The notes under the pieces were generated by a model. The model saw only the letters and a program-made list of their open reading frames with translations. It searched no databases and was not told where the DNA came from. From contig JARGNG010000018.1 in the NCBI GenBank assembly GCA_029213265.1, forward strand, positions 33,516-97,515: a stretch of DNA of 64,000 nucleotides. Direction: 5' to 3'. The translations under genes and the position numbers were made by a program. Origin of the DNA: Verrucomicrobiales bacterium. Its GTDB lineage: Bacteria > Verrucomicrobiota > Verrucomicrobiia > Verrucomicrobiales > DEV007. Shown piece by piece: positions 44,701-52,102 of the stretch. Numbering within the stretch: position 1 is the stretch's first letter; the number at the start of each line of letters is the position of its first letter.

Positions 44701-44916
44701 GGTGCCGTCCTCCATCGAAAGCTCTGTTCCAACGACCGCCCGAAATCCATTCTCCTGCGCCCGCTGATGAAACCGGACCGAACCATAGAATCCATCGCGA
44801 TCACAAAGCGCGACGCCGGGGAGATTGAGTTCCCCCGTACGGTCAGCGAGAGCTTCCGGTTGAGAAGCGCCCCGGAGAAAACTGAAGGCACTGCGGCCGT
44901 GAAGTTCGTGGTACAT
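41794..44916 (-). CDS. dnaE2: Error-prone DNA polymerase DnaE2 (ImuC)
   Basis: A 1040-residue C-family polymerase. The PHP domain opens YHELHGRSAFSFLRGASQPE, characteristic of DnaE2, and the catalytic aspartates are in WPDIDLDLPSGDQRE. Residues PGPIAGGLAHPYLDRR and FPESHAISFGILAYASSYLK are DnaE2-type. The C-terminus has an OB domain and is shorter than replicative DnaE (about 1160), as expected for the mutasome polymerase. With ImuA and ImuB from the same strand it performs damage-induced translesion synthesis. The gene is 175 bp after imuB with repeats in between, so it could be transcribed from imuA's LexA-controlled promoter or have its own; no LexA palindrome was seen in that gap. Confidence 0.93.
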   Translation of the reverse strand: MYHELHGRSAFSFLRGASQPEALADRTGELNLPGVALCDRDGFYGSVRFHQRAQENGFRAVVGTELSMEDGTVLPVLIRNRNGYRHVSRLITRAQLRSPKGECPVAWSELEEIADEVAVLTGDAEGPLECGWRRDGYRGMEKALEKMKRHLPERNLRLEVQRHSIRGENGLLQAKRDLAEAHGIPLLATNGISYARPENRQVQDVFTCLRLHTTLDAAGRDLSVNSECHLKSGAEMASLFSDLPEAIANTERLAEQLDFTLGNLGYEFPKYPVPEGHSMDTWLADRTWFGARKRYGELSRAVKCQIQRELDLITHLGFSGYFLIVWSLVQYCRENNIMVQGRGSAANSAVCYSLGITPVDPVGSKLLFERFLSEGRKSWPDIDLDLPSGDQREQVIQEVYRRYGRHGAAMTANVITYRGRSAVREIGKVLEFPEEILSRFSDLYASGDYRHTLAFEDQVEQSGITKGHPRARALATLYEQIYGLPRHLGQHSGGMIICQGELDAVMPLENASMIDRTVAQWDKNDCEEMGIIKVDLLGLGMIAVLQETLQISEQRGRPVDLAHIPKDDESTYDLMCSADTIGVFQIESRAQMNTLRRMKPRCFYDVVVEVAIVRPGPIAGGLAHPYLDRRDGKQPVDYIHPKLQPTLERTLGVPMFQEQVLKMAMVMADFSGSEAEELRRAMGFHRSHEKMRRVEAKLRAALQERGIDEETTNRIVQVIGSFALYGFPESHAISFGILAYASSYLKVHRAAEFYAGLLNNQPMGFYSPATLIQEAKRRGLKFIAPCVVLSGWRCEVLDDDTVRLGLLTVKGVKEAFVEQMIEEREREPFRSLEDFRQRTRFDRRQLRQLAAVGALNDYSLTRRQALWAVEEPELEQGDLFSASVAETESLAGIVQDCPLPEMSYPERIQADFSGMGMTAGRHPMALVRPQLPPEVVPATALSTLPNGSIASTAGAVICRQRPGTAKGVVFITLEDETGLSNSIVYPDQFEKFRLTITTESFLVITGKIQRGGDVTHLMVESVGALRTGDALPAGASHDFH

Positions 44917-44962
44917 ATCAGTTCACAATCCTACTCTTCCTTTTTTTCTTTCCCTCTCCCCT

Positions 44963-45039
44963 GCGCGCCCGGGTTTCTCCCTCCGTAGCTGCTCGCTCAC
45001 GCTCGCTGCTACCCTGGCTTGGCGCGCCCGGGTTTCTCC
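44963..45039. repeat. 18-bp direct repeat in imuB-dnaE2 gap
   Basis: GCGCGCCCGGGTTTCTCC occurs at 44963-44980 and 45022-45039, 59 bases apart. Between them is GCTGCTCGCTCACGCTCGCTG, itself repetitive (quoted in part: GCTCGCTCACGCTCGCTGCT). A T-rich tract (44939-44951) flanks it. Origin unknown. Confidence 0.85.
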
Positions 45040-45091
45040 ACCTCTAGCTACGGGCCCGGCCTGACGGGGAATAAGAAAAAGAGTAAGATCC

Positions 45092-46612
45092 TTATTCATA
45101 CCGGCCCTCCAGATTCCATTGCTCCTTTTCCCGGACGAGGCGGAAGACACCCCGGGCCCTGATTTCCACATCCCACTCCACGCGATTCCAGTCCCGCCCG
45201 GCATGCCACCAGTCGCCCCCGCAATACCAGGGGCCGGCCAAATCAACCACCAACCCGCTGACGGGGCGGGATTCAATCCGGAAGGGACGTCCCTCCCTCA
45301 TTTGCACATCGACCCGCAGGCCACCGCGAAAACGGCGCACGGTGGCTCCGGTAACGGGAGGCCCTTTCCGTTCTTCGCACTCCTCGAGACTGTCCGGCAA
45401 AGGCTGCAGCTCGAAAACCCCGGGGCGATGCGTCGACAAAGAACGCGGCGTTCCGACCCGTTCGCTCCCGACAATTTTCCGGAGGCGCTTCATCGTATCT
45501 TCAAACTGATATCGATTCTTCAATCCTGCGCCAAACAGGGTTCGCTGCGAAGCAACCGGATCGGAAGGCTCAAAGCGAATCCGGATTCCTCCGATCGCCG
45601 CTTTCATTTCGAGGCCGTCGAGATAGCCGCTGATGAGGTGAAAAAGAATCTCATGATCCAGCACCGGCTCCGGCAGAGGCAGGCGTTTCGCGCGACAGCT
45701 CCCATCGGAAAAAGTCAGCAAAACATGCACTGCTACAGCAGCCCGGCCCGTTGCGCCGACCCGGACGATGAGCTGATCGAGAAAGCGGTTCACGACAAAC
45801 AGCAAAGGCTCCCGCTCCCGCACTTCGTAGTCAAAATCCTGGTGCTCTTCGAACAGTTCGTCGAGTTTCGCGAGGCGGAGAGGCCGCTGCAATCGACCGG
45901 TCAATCGAAGCCACAACTCAACGCCCTCGTCTCCCATCCGGGCGGCAATCGCCTCCCGGGAAAGCCTGGCAAAAGCGCCGAGAGAGTTCACTCCCCAAAG
46001 CCGCAGACGCTCCTGCAGTTCCTCTGCGGTTTCAGCCAGACCCAAGGACAACTGATCGAGATGTTCCATCCTGCAACCCGGATCGAGATGCCGGAAGCTT
46101 TTCCCCTCCGCCCGCGCCGCGAGAGCCGCGATGCGGGCCAACGAAGGCGTCTCCCCGATGCCAATCACGACCTCCGCCCCGGCTTCATACAATCGCCCGC
46201 GCAATCGCTGTGCGCTGTCGACCCATTCCCCCGGTGATTGCGTTGAAAGGTCCAGCGTGAGCCAGCCTTCCCCGGTTTCCTCAATCCCGGGAACCCAGCC
46301 AAAGGACGTTTCCAACAAGGTTCTTGCGGCAGCCTCTTCCGCCGGTGCGGACGGGGATTCGACCCGCAACCCGGGACAACGCGCGAGGCCCTGCACGGTT
46401 TTCATTCCGACCTCAACGCCCTGCCGGATCGCCGCCTCGTTCCGGCTCAGGATCACCGACTGGCGTTTTGTATCATCGACCAGGGCGACCGGCTCCGGCT
46501 TTGTCTGAACCCGCCGAACCACCGCCTGCAATTTGAAATCCGGACACCAGACGACGGCGAAGCCGGGCGTTCCGCTTCGATTTCGACTGCATTCGATAAA
46601 TCCCATCTTCAC
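45092..46612 (-). CDS. imuB: ImuB, Y-family-like mutasome hub
   Basis: A 506-residue protein related to Y-family polymerases but without their catalytic acids, as in ImuB. It starts FAVVWCPDFKLQAVVRR and includes the helix-hairpin region LWGVNSLGAFARLSREAIAARMG. A beta-clamp binding motif QRTLF is at residues 356-360, the interaction ImuB is known to use for anchoring the mutasome. The C-terminal 100 residues (RRFRGGLRVDVQMREGRPF) match the region that contacts ImuA and DnaE2. The imuA stop is 14 bases upstream. Confidence 0.92.
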   Translation of the reverse strand: MKMGFIECSRNRSGTPGFAVVWCPDFKLQAVVRRVQTKPEPVALVDDTKRQSVILSRNEAAIRQGVEVGMKTVQGLARCPGLRVESPSAPAEEAAARTLLETSFGWVPGIEETGEGWLTLDLSTQSPGEWVDSAQRLRGRLYEAGAEVVIGIGETPSLARIAALAARAEGKSFRHLDPGCRMEHLDQLSLGLAETAEELQERLRLWGVNSLGAFARLSREAIAARMGDEGVELWLRLTGRLQRPLRLAKLDELFEEHQDFDYEVREREPLLFVVNRFLDQLIVRVGATGRAAVAVHVLLTFSDGSCRAKRLPLPEPVLDHEILFHLISGYLDGLEMKAAIGGIRIRFEPSDPVASQRTLFGAGLKNRYQFEDTMKRLRKIVGSERVGTPRSLSTHRPGVFELQPLPDSLEECEERKGPPVTGATVRRFRGGLRVDVQMREGRPFRIESRPVSGLVVDLAGPWYCGGDWWHAGRDWNRVEWDVEIRARGVFRLVREKEQWNLEGRYE

Positions 46613-46625
46613 GTTTCCACCTTGA

Positions 46626-47324
46626 TTATCCCACCTGCCTCATCGCAACCGTCCTGCTGGAATCAACCTCCGAACCCCGCGCCGGTTCAAAACGCAAGCG
46701 CGCCAAAAGCTGCTCCCGGTCCCGGTCGAGGTCGTCACACTGCAAGGCAAGCCCCACCCGGATCCGGTGCTTCGACGCAGAGGTAACGGCCTCGTTGGCG
46801 AACAGAATGGCCACCGATTCCCGCTGCCGTAATTGTCCGAGAATGCGCTGCCACTGATTCGCCCGAACCCCGCGCCAGTCGGAGGACGAGCTTCCACGCA
46901 GATCGACAAAGAAAAGGGAAAAATTCTCATCCCGCGACGCGACATCGAGTGCCTCCACCGCCTCTCCGGCGCCACTGCAGCCGACCCAGAGCAGGCCCTC
47001 AAGATCCGCTTCCGGAAAACTCTCCGGAGAAAAGCAGCAGCCCACATCGAGCAGCATGACATACTGTCGCTCCCTCCGGGCCCTCGCCAACAGGGCCGCC
47101 ATGACGAGTCCACCGCCGCCGTGATCGCCCGACAGGATTTCGGTGAATTGCCCCTTCGGCAATCCCCCGCCGAGCTGTTCGTTCAAACCCGCCAGCCCCG
47201 TAGCAGCACGGACCTCGCGCGTTTCCTGCACCTGCAGCAGTTCGCTACCCGAAGTGATGCGACTGCCCAACTGCTCGCGGATCGCCGCCAAAGCAGCGAC
47301 CTTATCTGTCCCGGTCCCGTTCAT
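46626..47324 (-). CDS. imuA: ImuA, RecA-like mutasome subunit
   Basis: A 232-residue RecA-fold protein. It begins with a helical segment and VRAATGLAGLNEQLGGGLPKG, followed by the degenerate P-loop FTEILSGDHGGGGLV. The strand DVGCCFSPESFPEADLEGLLWV matches ImuA/SulA-type proteins. It works with ImuB and DnaE2 in mutagenic repair. The first gene of its operon: a palindrome CTGT-N8-ACAG lies 13 bases upstream of its ATG (47337-47352), in line with SOS control by the LexA encoded 14 kb away. Confidence 0.9.
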   Translation of the reverse strand: MNGTGTDKVAALAAIREQLGSRITSGSELLQVQETREVRAATGLAGLNEQLGGGLPKGQFTEILSGDHGGGGLVMAALLARARRERQYVMLLDVGCCFSPESFPEADLEGLLWVGCSGAGEAVEALDVASRDENFSLFFVDLRGSSSSDWRGVRANQWQRILGQLRQRESVAILFANEAVTSASKHRIRVGLALQCDDLDRDREQLLARLRFEPARGSEVDSSRTVAMRQVG

Positions 47325-47336
47325 GTTTCGTGAAAA

Positions 47337-47352
47337 CTGTTTTTATGAACAG
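47337..47352. promoter_or_regulatory. Probable LexA operator of imuA-imuB-dnaE2
   Basis: CTGTTTTTATGAACAG, with CTGT and ACAG arms 8 bases apart, as in the classical enterobacterial SOS box. It is 13 bases from the imuA start. Its core TGTT-N6-AACA (47338-47351) is the same layout as the site before lexA. Confidence 0.75.
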
Positions 47353-47421
47353 TATTTCAAGCAGCCGCCGAATTCAAGTATTTCCATCACGAAATGGAAA
47401 CTTCAACGGACCGGAAACGAA

Positions 47422-47453
47422 AAAGCGCCGCAGCCCGGAGACTGCGACGCTTT
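47422..47453 (-). terminator. Intrinsic terminator of glnII
   Basis: On the minus strand a 12-bp stem (AAAGCGTCGCAG with CTGCGGCGCTTT, one G-T pair) and an 8-base loop are followed by TTTTT in CGCTTTTTCG. It lies 45 bases after the glutamine synthetase stop at 47498. Confidence 0.8.
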
Positions 47454-47497
47454 CGAAAACAAACGGGATTCCCAACGGGAATGCCCCGCGAGCAAAG

Positions 47498-48508
47498 CTA
47501 GGAAACTTCCGCGATCGTTTTGGAAACGCGGGAAACGACTTTGTAAGGATCGCCCTGTGAGTTGGGGCGACGGTCCTCAAGGTAGCCCTTGTAATCGTTG
47601 TTCGCAAAAGAGTGCGGAACCCGGATGGAAGCACCGCGGTCAGCGATTCCGTAGCTGAACTGATCGATGGACTGCGTCTCGTGAAGACCGGTCAGACGCA
47701 GGTGGTTGTCAGGACCATAGGCAGCTATGTGCTCTTCACAGTTCTTCTCGAACTGAGCCATGAGTTTCTCGAAGTATTCCTTTCCACCGGTTTCACGAAG
47801 ATACTCGGTAGAGAAGTTACAGTGCATTCCAGAACCGTTCCAGTCTCCCTGGAAAGGCTTACAGTGATACTCGACGTCGACACCATACTTTTCGCAGACA
47901 CGCTGAAGAATGTAGCGGGCCACCCAGATCTGGTCACAGGCGGTTGCCGAACCTTTTCCAAATACCTGGAACTCCCACTGGCCTTTCGCGACCTCGGCAT
48001 TGATGCCTTCGTGGTTGATTCCAGCGTCGAGGCAAAGGTCGAGGTGCTCTTCAACGATGGCGCGGGCGAGATCGCCGACCGAGCCGTTTCCAACACCACA
48101 ATAGTACTCGCCTTGAGGATCGGGATAACCGTTATCAGGCCAGCCGAGAGGGCGCCCGTCCTGCATCAAAAAGTATTCCTGCTCCAGTCCGATCCAGAGA
48201 CCGGGATCGTCAGGAATCGTAGCGCGTGCGTTGGAGGGATGGGGGTCTCCATTTGGCAACATTACCTCGCACATGACGAGGAAGCCATTGAGTCGGGAGG
48301 AGTCGGGATAGAGGGCTACCGGCTTGAGCATGCAATCGGAATCACCACCTTCTGCCTGCAGAGTCGAGCTGCCGTCGAATCCCCACATATCGCAATCGTC
48401 GAGGGAAAAGTTTTCAGGATCTCCGTCCACTACCTTGGTCTTGCCGCGCAGATTTGCTACGGGCTCGTAACCGTCCAGCCAGAGATATTCGAGTTTGAGT
48501 TTAGCCAT
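47498..48508 (-). CDS. glnII: Glutamine synthetase, eukaryote-like type II
   Basis: A 336-residue GSII enzyme that makes glutamine from glutamate, ammonia and ATP in the cytosol. Its length, against about 470 for GSI, and motifs are those of the beta-Grasp/eukaryote-like group: KLEYLWLDGYEP, MWGFDGSSTLQAEGGDSDC, GLEQEYFLM, GQWEFQVF, FQGDWNGSGMHCNFST and ADRGASIRVP. GSII is decameric in known cases and lacks the adenylylation Tyr. It occurs in Verrucomicrobia, some actinobacteria, rhizobia and eukaryotes. It has its own terminator (47422-47453). The start ATG at 48508 follows a T-rich leader (GTCGTTTTTTGTATTAGG on plus strand at 48521-48538). Confidence 0.95.
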   Translation of the reverse strand: MAKLKLEYLWLDGYEPVANLRGKTKVVDGDPENFSLDDCDMWGFDGSSTLQAEGGDSDCMLKPVALYPDSSRLNGFLVMCEVMLPNGDPHPSNARATIPDDPGLWIGLEQEYFLMQDGRPLGWPDNGYPDPQGEYYCGVGNGSVGDLARAIVEEHLDLCLDAGINHEGINAEVAKGQWEFQVFGKGSATACDQIWVARYILQRVCEKYGVDVEYHCKPFQGDWNGSGMHCNFSTEYLRETGGKEYFEKLMAQFEKNCEEHIAAYGPDNHLRLTGLHETQSIDQFSYGIADRGASIRVPHSFANNDYKGYLEDRRPNSQGDPYKVVSRVSKTIAEVS

Positions 48509-48738
48509 GTTAACTAGTTGTCGTTTTTTGTATTAGGATTGCGAAGCCCACTCATTTTGAGCAACCTGCGCCAACAGCACGAGCTTCGGGTTGAATAACC
48601 GCTTGAGGAGAGAAGCAAGGTCCGTGCCATTTGTCAAACAACACCCTCAAAAAACCGCCAAATTACGTTAAATTAAGTAATTTCTCAGAAGAACGGTCGG
48701 CTCTGAGGCCGCGAAATGGCTCAGAGAACTCCCGCGAA

Positions 48739-49755
48739 TCACTGCCGGCATCCCTCGAGAAGGGTGTAGAGAAAATCGGCGATCCCTTCGAGAGCTTCCT
48801 TGTGATCACTTTCTTCGAGAACGGTGAGGCAAGTGCGACTCCTCTCGATCAAATCCTGGCCAGTATCCACTGACGCTTCGATTGAACCCACGTAATCCGC
48901 GATATTGGCCAGCGCCGAGACATCGAGCGGTTCTTTCTGAATCAACAGCCGATGCAGTTTTTCCCGCTGCTTGTCATTGGCGCTGCCGAGAAGGTTCAAA
49001 ATCGGAAGGGTGAGCTTTCCTTTGTTCAGATCTGTTCGCAGCGTTTTTCCGAATTCCTGCTCTTCCCCGATCAGATCAATGCAGTCATCGTAGATTTGGT
49101 AGGCCGTTCCGATCGCATTTCCGAAATCCCGAAGAGCTTCGCAGACCTCGGGAGACTTTCCATTGAGGCGGGCCCCCAATTCCATCGCGGACGCGAACAA
49201 AGCAGCCGTCTTTTTCTCGATAATATCAAAATAGTCCTCCTTCGACAGCTGGAGATCAAACCGGCGCTGAGTCTGAATGATTTCCCCACTACAGACCTGG
49301 TTGGCGGAAATGGCCACTTTCCGGCCGATTTCCTTGTCGTCGAACTCGGTGGAAAGCATCAACGCGTGCGAAAAGAGACAATCCCCCAGGAGCACACTGA
49401 GAGCATCCCCCCACTTCGCATTTGCCGTCGGTGCCTGCCGTCGGATCTCCGCCCCGTCGATGATGTCATCGTGAACCAGGGTCGCGACATGGATCAGTTC
49501 GAGAATGACCGCGAGTTTTTGATGATCGTCCGTCACCTCGCCCGTTGAGCCTCCCGAGAGAAAGGTCAATGCCGGACGAATTCGTTTTCCCGAAGTGTTG
49601 AGAATGTAGCCGATGTAGGGCTCGACCGCCGGATCAAACTGCTCCGCCTGAGCACGGATTCTTGCTTCCACGCGGTCCAGTTCGGGGCGCAGAAAGGAAA
49701 ATGGAGAGAGCGTATCGCCTTCCTTGGGATCAAACGTGCTGGTGTCCTGAGTCAT
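48739..49755 (-). CDS. Long-chain polyprenyl diphosphate synthase
   Basis: A 338-residue trans-prenyltransferase. First Asp-rich motif DDIID at 96-100 (VHDDIIDGAEIRRQAPTAN), second DDCID at 223-227, followed by GKTLRTDLNKGKLTLPIL. The residues before the first motif (ILELIHVATLVH) are small, with no bulky chain stop, so octaprenyl or longer products are expected, for a menaquinone or ubiquinone side chain. GKRIRPAL binds the diphosphate. It stands alone between glnII's upstream region (230-bp gap) and the tatA region. Confidence 0.9.
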   Translation of the reverse strand: MTQDTSTFDPKEGDTLSPFSFLRPELDRVEARIRAQAEQFDPAVEPYIGYILNTSGKRIRPALTFLSGGSTGEVTDDHQKLAVILELIHVATLVHDDIIDGAEIRRQAPTANAKWGDALSVLLGDCLFSHALMLSTEFDDKEIGRKVAISANQVCSGEIIQTQRRFDLQLSKEDYFDIIEKKTAALFASAMELGARLNGKSPEVCEALRDFGNAIGTAYQIYDDCIDLIGEEQEFGKTLRTDLNKGKLTLPILNLLGSANDKQREKLHRLLIQKEPLDVSALANIADYVGSIEASVDTGQDLIERSRTCLTVLEESDHKEALEGIADFLYTLLEGCRQ

Positions 49756-50005
49756 CGGTTGAGTCGCGCTACTGAATCGAGTGTTTGCGAAAAGTCAAAC
49801 ATGAGGGCCCTCCTCAAATCATTCAATCAGGCGGGAACCCTTATGGTAAATACGAATGGAGAGAATTTTCAGGTGCGATTTTCGCTGATAAATCCCCCGC
49901 ATTACACGGATTTGGCTCATAAATCGAAGATCACGCGATTCAGCCACGCGAACAAGTCGGCAAATACCCATTGCATAGACCGTGACTCCAGCATAATTTT
50001 GTCCC

Positions 50006-50287
50006 GTGAAAACGACAATACTAGCTTTCGGTGCCCCGGGGATGCAGGAGATGATCGTCATCTTTCTGATCGTCCTCCTCCTTTTCGGAGCCAAGAAAAT
50101 TCCTGAACTCGCCCGCGGAGTTGGAAAAGGAATGGGTGAATTCAAAAAGGCCAAAAACGAATTCGAGCGCGAGATCAAAGAAGGTGAAATAGAAGGCGAA
50201 AAGGAATGGGAGAAACCTTCCGGATCCGTCGCCTCCACCGATGCTGACCACAGCGACCCTCATCACGACGATTCAGAGAAAAGCTGA
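50006..50287 (+). CDS. tatA: Sec-independent translocase subunit TatA
   Basis: A 93-residue TatA/B-type protein. GTG start gives [34 protein letters not shown], that is, a short N-region, one membrane helix, hinge FG and amphipathic helix, as in TatA. The C-terminus is acidic ([15 protein letters not shown]). It assembles the pore for folded Tat substrates such as the DUF1552 and DUF1501 proteins of this window. TatC is not nearby. A strong terminator lies at 50329-50360. Confidence 0.88.
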   Translation: MKTTILAFGAPGMQEMIVIFLIVLLLFGAKKIPELARGVGKGMGEFKKAKNEFEREIKEGEIEGEKEWEKPSGSVASTDADHSDPHHDDSEKS

Positions 50288-50314
50288 TCCAATCGGCGTC
50301 TCTTTCCTCCTCTT

Positions 50315-51250
50315 ATGATTTCCATCAGGGCTGTCCGCTCAATTCGGACAGCCTTTTTTTGTGCCCTGACGGTATTTTTCGGCAGTCTTCTGTCCGCCGC
50401 TGACAAGCCGGAACCCCTGACCCTCGTATTTTACAATCTCAAAAACTACCTCGCGATGGAGCGTCGTATCGACGGCGAGGTGATCGAGGACGCGCCCAAG
50501 CCGGGACCGGAAGTCGAAGCGCTCATCGCCGCCATCAAGACGATGGGTCCCGATATCCTCGGGGTTTGCGAACTTGGCGACACCTCCTTCCTTAACGATT
50601 TGCAAAAGCGGCTCCAAGAAGAGGGACTCGATCTCCCCCACACCGAACTGGTCACGGCCGCGAGTGGATTCAACCGCAACCTCGCCCTGCTTTCAAAGTA
50701 TCCTATCATCGATCGCAACAGTCGGGACGACTACACTTACTCCATCGGCGATCTCAAGCTCCCCTTCCAGCGCGGCGTTCTCGACGTCACTCTCGCGATC
50801 AATCCGCAATATCATCTCCGCTACATCGGACTCCATTTGAAGTCGAAGCGCGAGATTCCCGAAGCCGATCAGGCCCTCATGCGCCTCAACGAAGCCCGGC
50901 TCGCCCGCGAACACATTGACCGCATTCTTGAAAAGGAACCGGGAACCAATCTGATTGTCGTCGGCGACCTCAACGAGCTTCGACATGAACCTCCGGTCAA
51001 GGCCCTCCAGGGCCGATTTGGCCGCAAGGACTACCTCACATCCCTCATGCTCTCCGACCAGTATGGCTTTCGCTGGACTCATCACTGGTCCTTCGCGGAC
51101 TCCTATGCCCGCTTTGATTTCGCGCTCTACAGCAAGGGGCTCACCAAAGAAATCAATCGAGACCAGTCCCGCATTCATCACTGGGATGACTGGGACAAAG
51201 CCAGCGACCACCGGCCTCTCGTAGTTGAGATCGTGCCCGAGGATCAGTAG
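50315..51250 (+). CDS. Exported endonuclease/exonuclease/phosphatase-family protein
   Basis: A 311-residue EEP-fold phosphoesterase. Motifs: FYNLKNYL (metal site Asn), GVCELGDTSFL (catalytic Glu), GDLNELRHEPP (Asp/Asn pair) and KASDHRPLVVEI (catalytic His). The N-terminus MISIRAVRSIRTAFF then CALTVFFGSLLSAA acts as a signal peptide, so the enzyme would act outside the cytoplasm on nucleic acid, phospholipid or other phosphoesters. The terminator at 50329-50360 sits inside codons 5-15 of this start, so either this is the true start and the hairpin is dual-use, or translation starts later and the signal is shorter. Confidence 0.85.
   Translation: MISIRAVRSIRTAFFCALTVFFGSLLSAADKPEPLTLVFYNLKNYLAMERRIDGEVIEDAPKPGPEVEALIAAIKTMGPDILGVCELGDTSFLNDLQKRLQEEGLDLPHTELVTAASGFNRNLALLSKYPIIDRNSRDDYTYSIGDLKLPFQRGVLDVTLAINPQYHLRYIGLHLKSKREIPEADQALMRLNEARLAREHIDRILEKEPGTNLIVVGDLNELRHEPPVKALQGRFGRKDYLTSLMLSDQYGFRWTHHWSFADSYARFDFALYSKGLTKEINRDQSRIHHWDDWDKASDHRPLVVEIVPEDQ
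50329..50360 (+). terminator. Strong intrinsic terminator after tatA
   Basis: GGCTGTCCG (50329-50337) pairs exactly with CGGACAGCC (50345-50353) over a 7-base loop, followed by seven T (50354-50360). It is 42 bases after the tatA stop and lies within the apparent signal-peptide codons of the next gene. Confidence 0.88.
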
Positions 51251-51356
51251 ATGCTGGCAGATTGGAACGCAATCGCGACAGGCAATACGGTCGGACTACA
51301 AAACGGATCGAATCTTGCAACTGCGTTCCGGATTGGATAGGATAAACTCCATTCCT

Positions 51357-51557
51357 ATGACTGAACCCAAAAAGACAAACAAAAAGGAAGGAATCACCCC
51401 CGGCCTGGCAATTCTCGGATGTCAATCCACCGGATTTATTGCCCTCATCGGCGGACTCATCGGACTGATCAGAGCGAATCCCACTGGAGCGGGAATTTGC
51501 CTCATCGCAGCCGCACTGGCCTTCGGAATCGTCGCCTATATCTCGTTTTCAGATTGA
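51357..51557 (+). CDS. Small two-helix membrane protein
   Basis: A 66-residue protein: a short Lys-rich N-terminus (MTEPKKTNKKEG), then two membrane helices, LAILGCQSTGFIALIGGLIGL (quoted from residues 18-38, shortened: LAILGCQSTGFIALIGG) and AGICLIAAALAFGIVAYISF. No family recognised. It is preceded by the EEP gene 106 bp upstream. The ATG at 51357 is supported by a normal N-terminus; in-frame codons upstream look non-coding. Confidence 0.55.
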   Translation: MTEPKKTNKKEGITPGLAILGCQSTGFIALIGGLIGLIRANPTGAGICLIAAALAFGIVAYISFSD

Positions 51558-51609
51558 TCCCTGATGTGGCCGGCCGATCAGGCCTGCGATGCAGCCAACC
51601 TAAAGCGGC

Positions 51610-51987
51610 ATGAAGACCACTGTAGGGCACGAATCTAGGGCACGAATCGCGAAGATGACGTTTGCCTCTGTTTATCTACATTACGTTGCGAAAGTCGAGA
51701 AAAAGGGGCGAACCGTAGACGAGCTTCATCGAGTCATTTCCCGGCTGACTGGCTTCAAGGCGAATGATCGGCAAGCTCTGATTGAGGATGACGCTACCTT
51801 TGAACATGTCTTTGCGGAGGCCGCGGGCAATCCGGATGCGAGCCTGATCACCGGCTCAATCTGTGGGTATTGAATTGAGGAGATCGAACGCCCCTTGACC
51901 AAACAGGCCAAATATCTGGACAAGTTGGCAAAAGGGCTCAAGATGAAAAAGATCTTGAGATCCCCCGGCTCATGCATCTGGCGATAG
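51610..51987 (+). pseudogene. DUF2200 gene with in-frame stop
   Basis: Translation gives the DUF2200 family: KMTFASVYLHYVAKVEKKGR, then a Leu-Thr-Gly stretch and NPDASLITGSICGY, after which TGA at 51871-51873 stops it at 87 residues. The same frame continues with IEEIERPLTKQAKYLDKLAK and ends MKKILRS... at TAG 51985. In the family as I know it, the residue after ICGY is Arg, so the TGA most simply derives from a CGA codon. The C-terminal third would thus be lost. The N-terminus is altered too by a 13-bp tandem duplication (51623-51648), which puts its first copy out of frame. Biochemical role of DUF2200 unknown. Confidence 0.75.
51623..51648 (+). repeat. 13-bp perfect tandem duplication
   Basis: TAGGGCACGAATC appears twice in a row (51623-51635 and 51636-51648). 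At 13 bp it shifts the frame between the copies and falls in the N-terminal codons of the DUF2200 gene. It could be a recent slippage event or a sequence repeat of an excised element. Confidence 0.95.
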
Positions 51988-52102
51988 CAGATGCATGCTT
52001 CCTGAAGTGAGCCGCGGGCGTCAGGTCAATCACTCACCCGGCGGCGAAGCTGAATTGGCATCGCCGACAGCCATTGCCTTTGGGTGTAGCCACAAAAACT
52101 TT

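Noticed and set aside
48509..48738. Small RNA or riboswitch upstream of glnII
   Set aside because: The leader is T-rich, but I could not fold a glutamine riboswitch-like or other known core from it.
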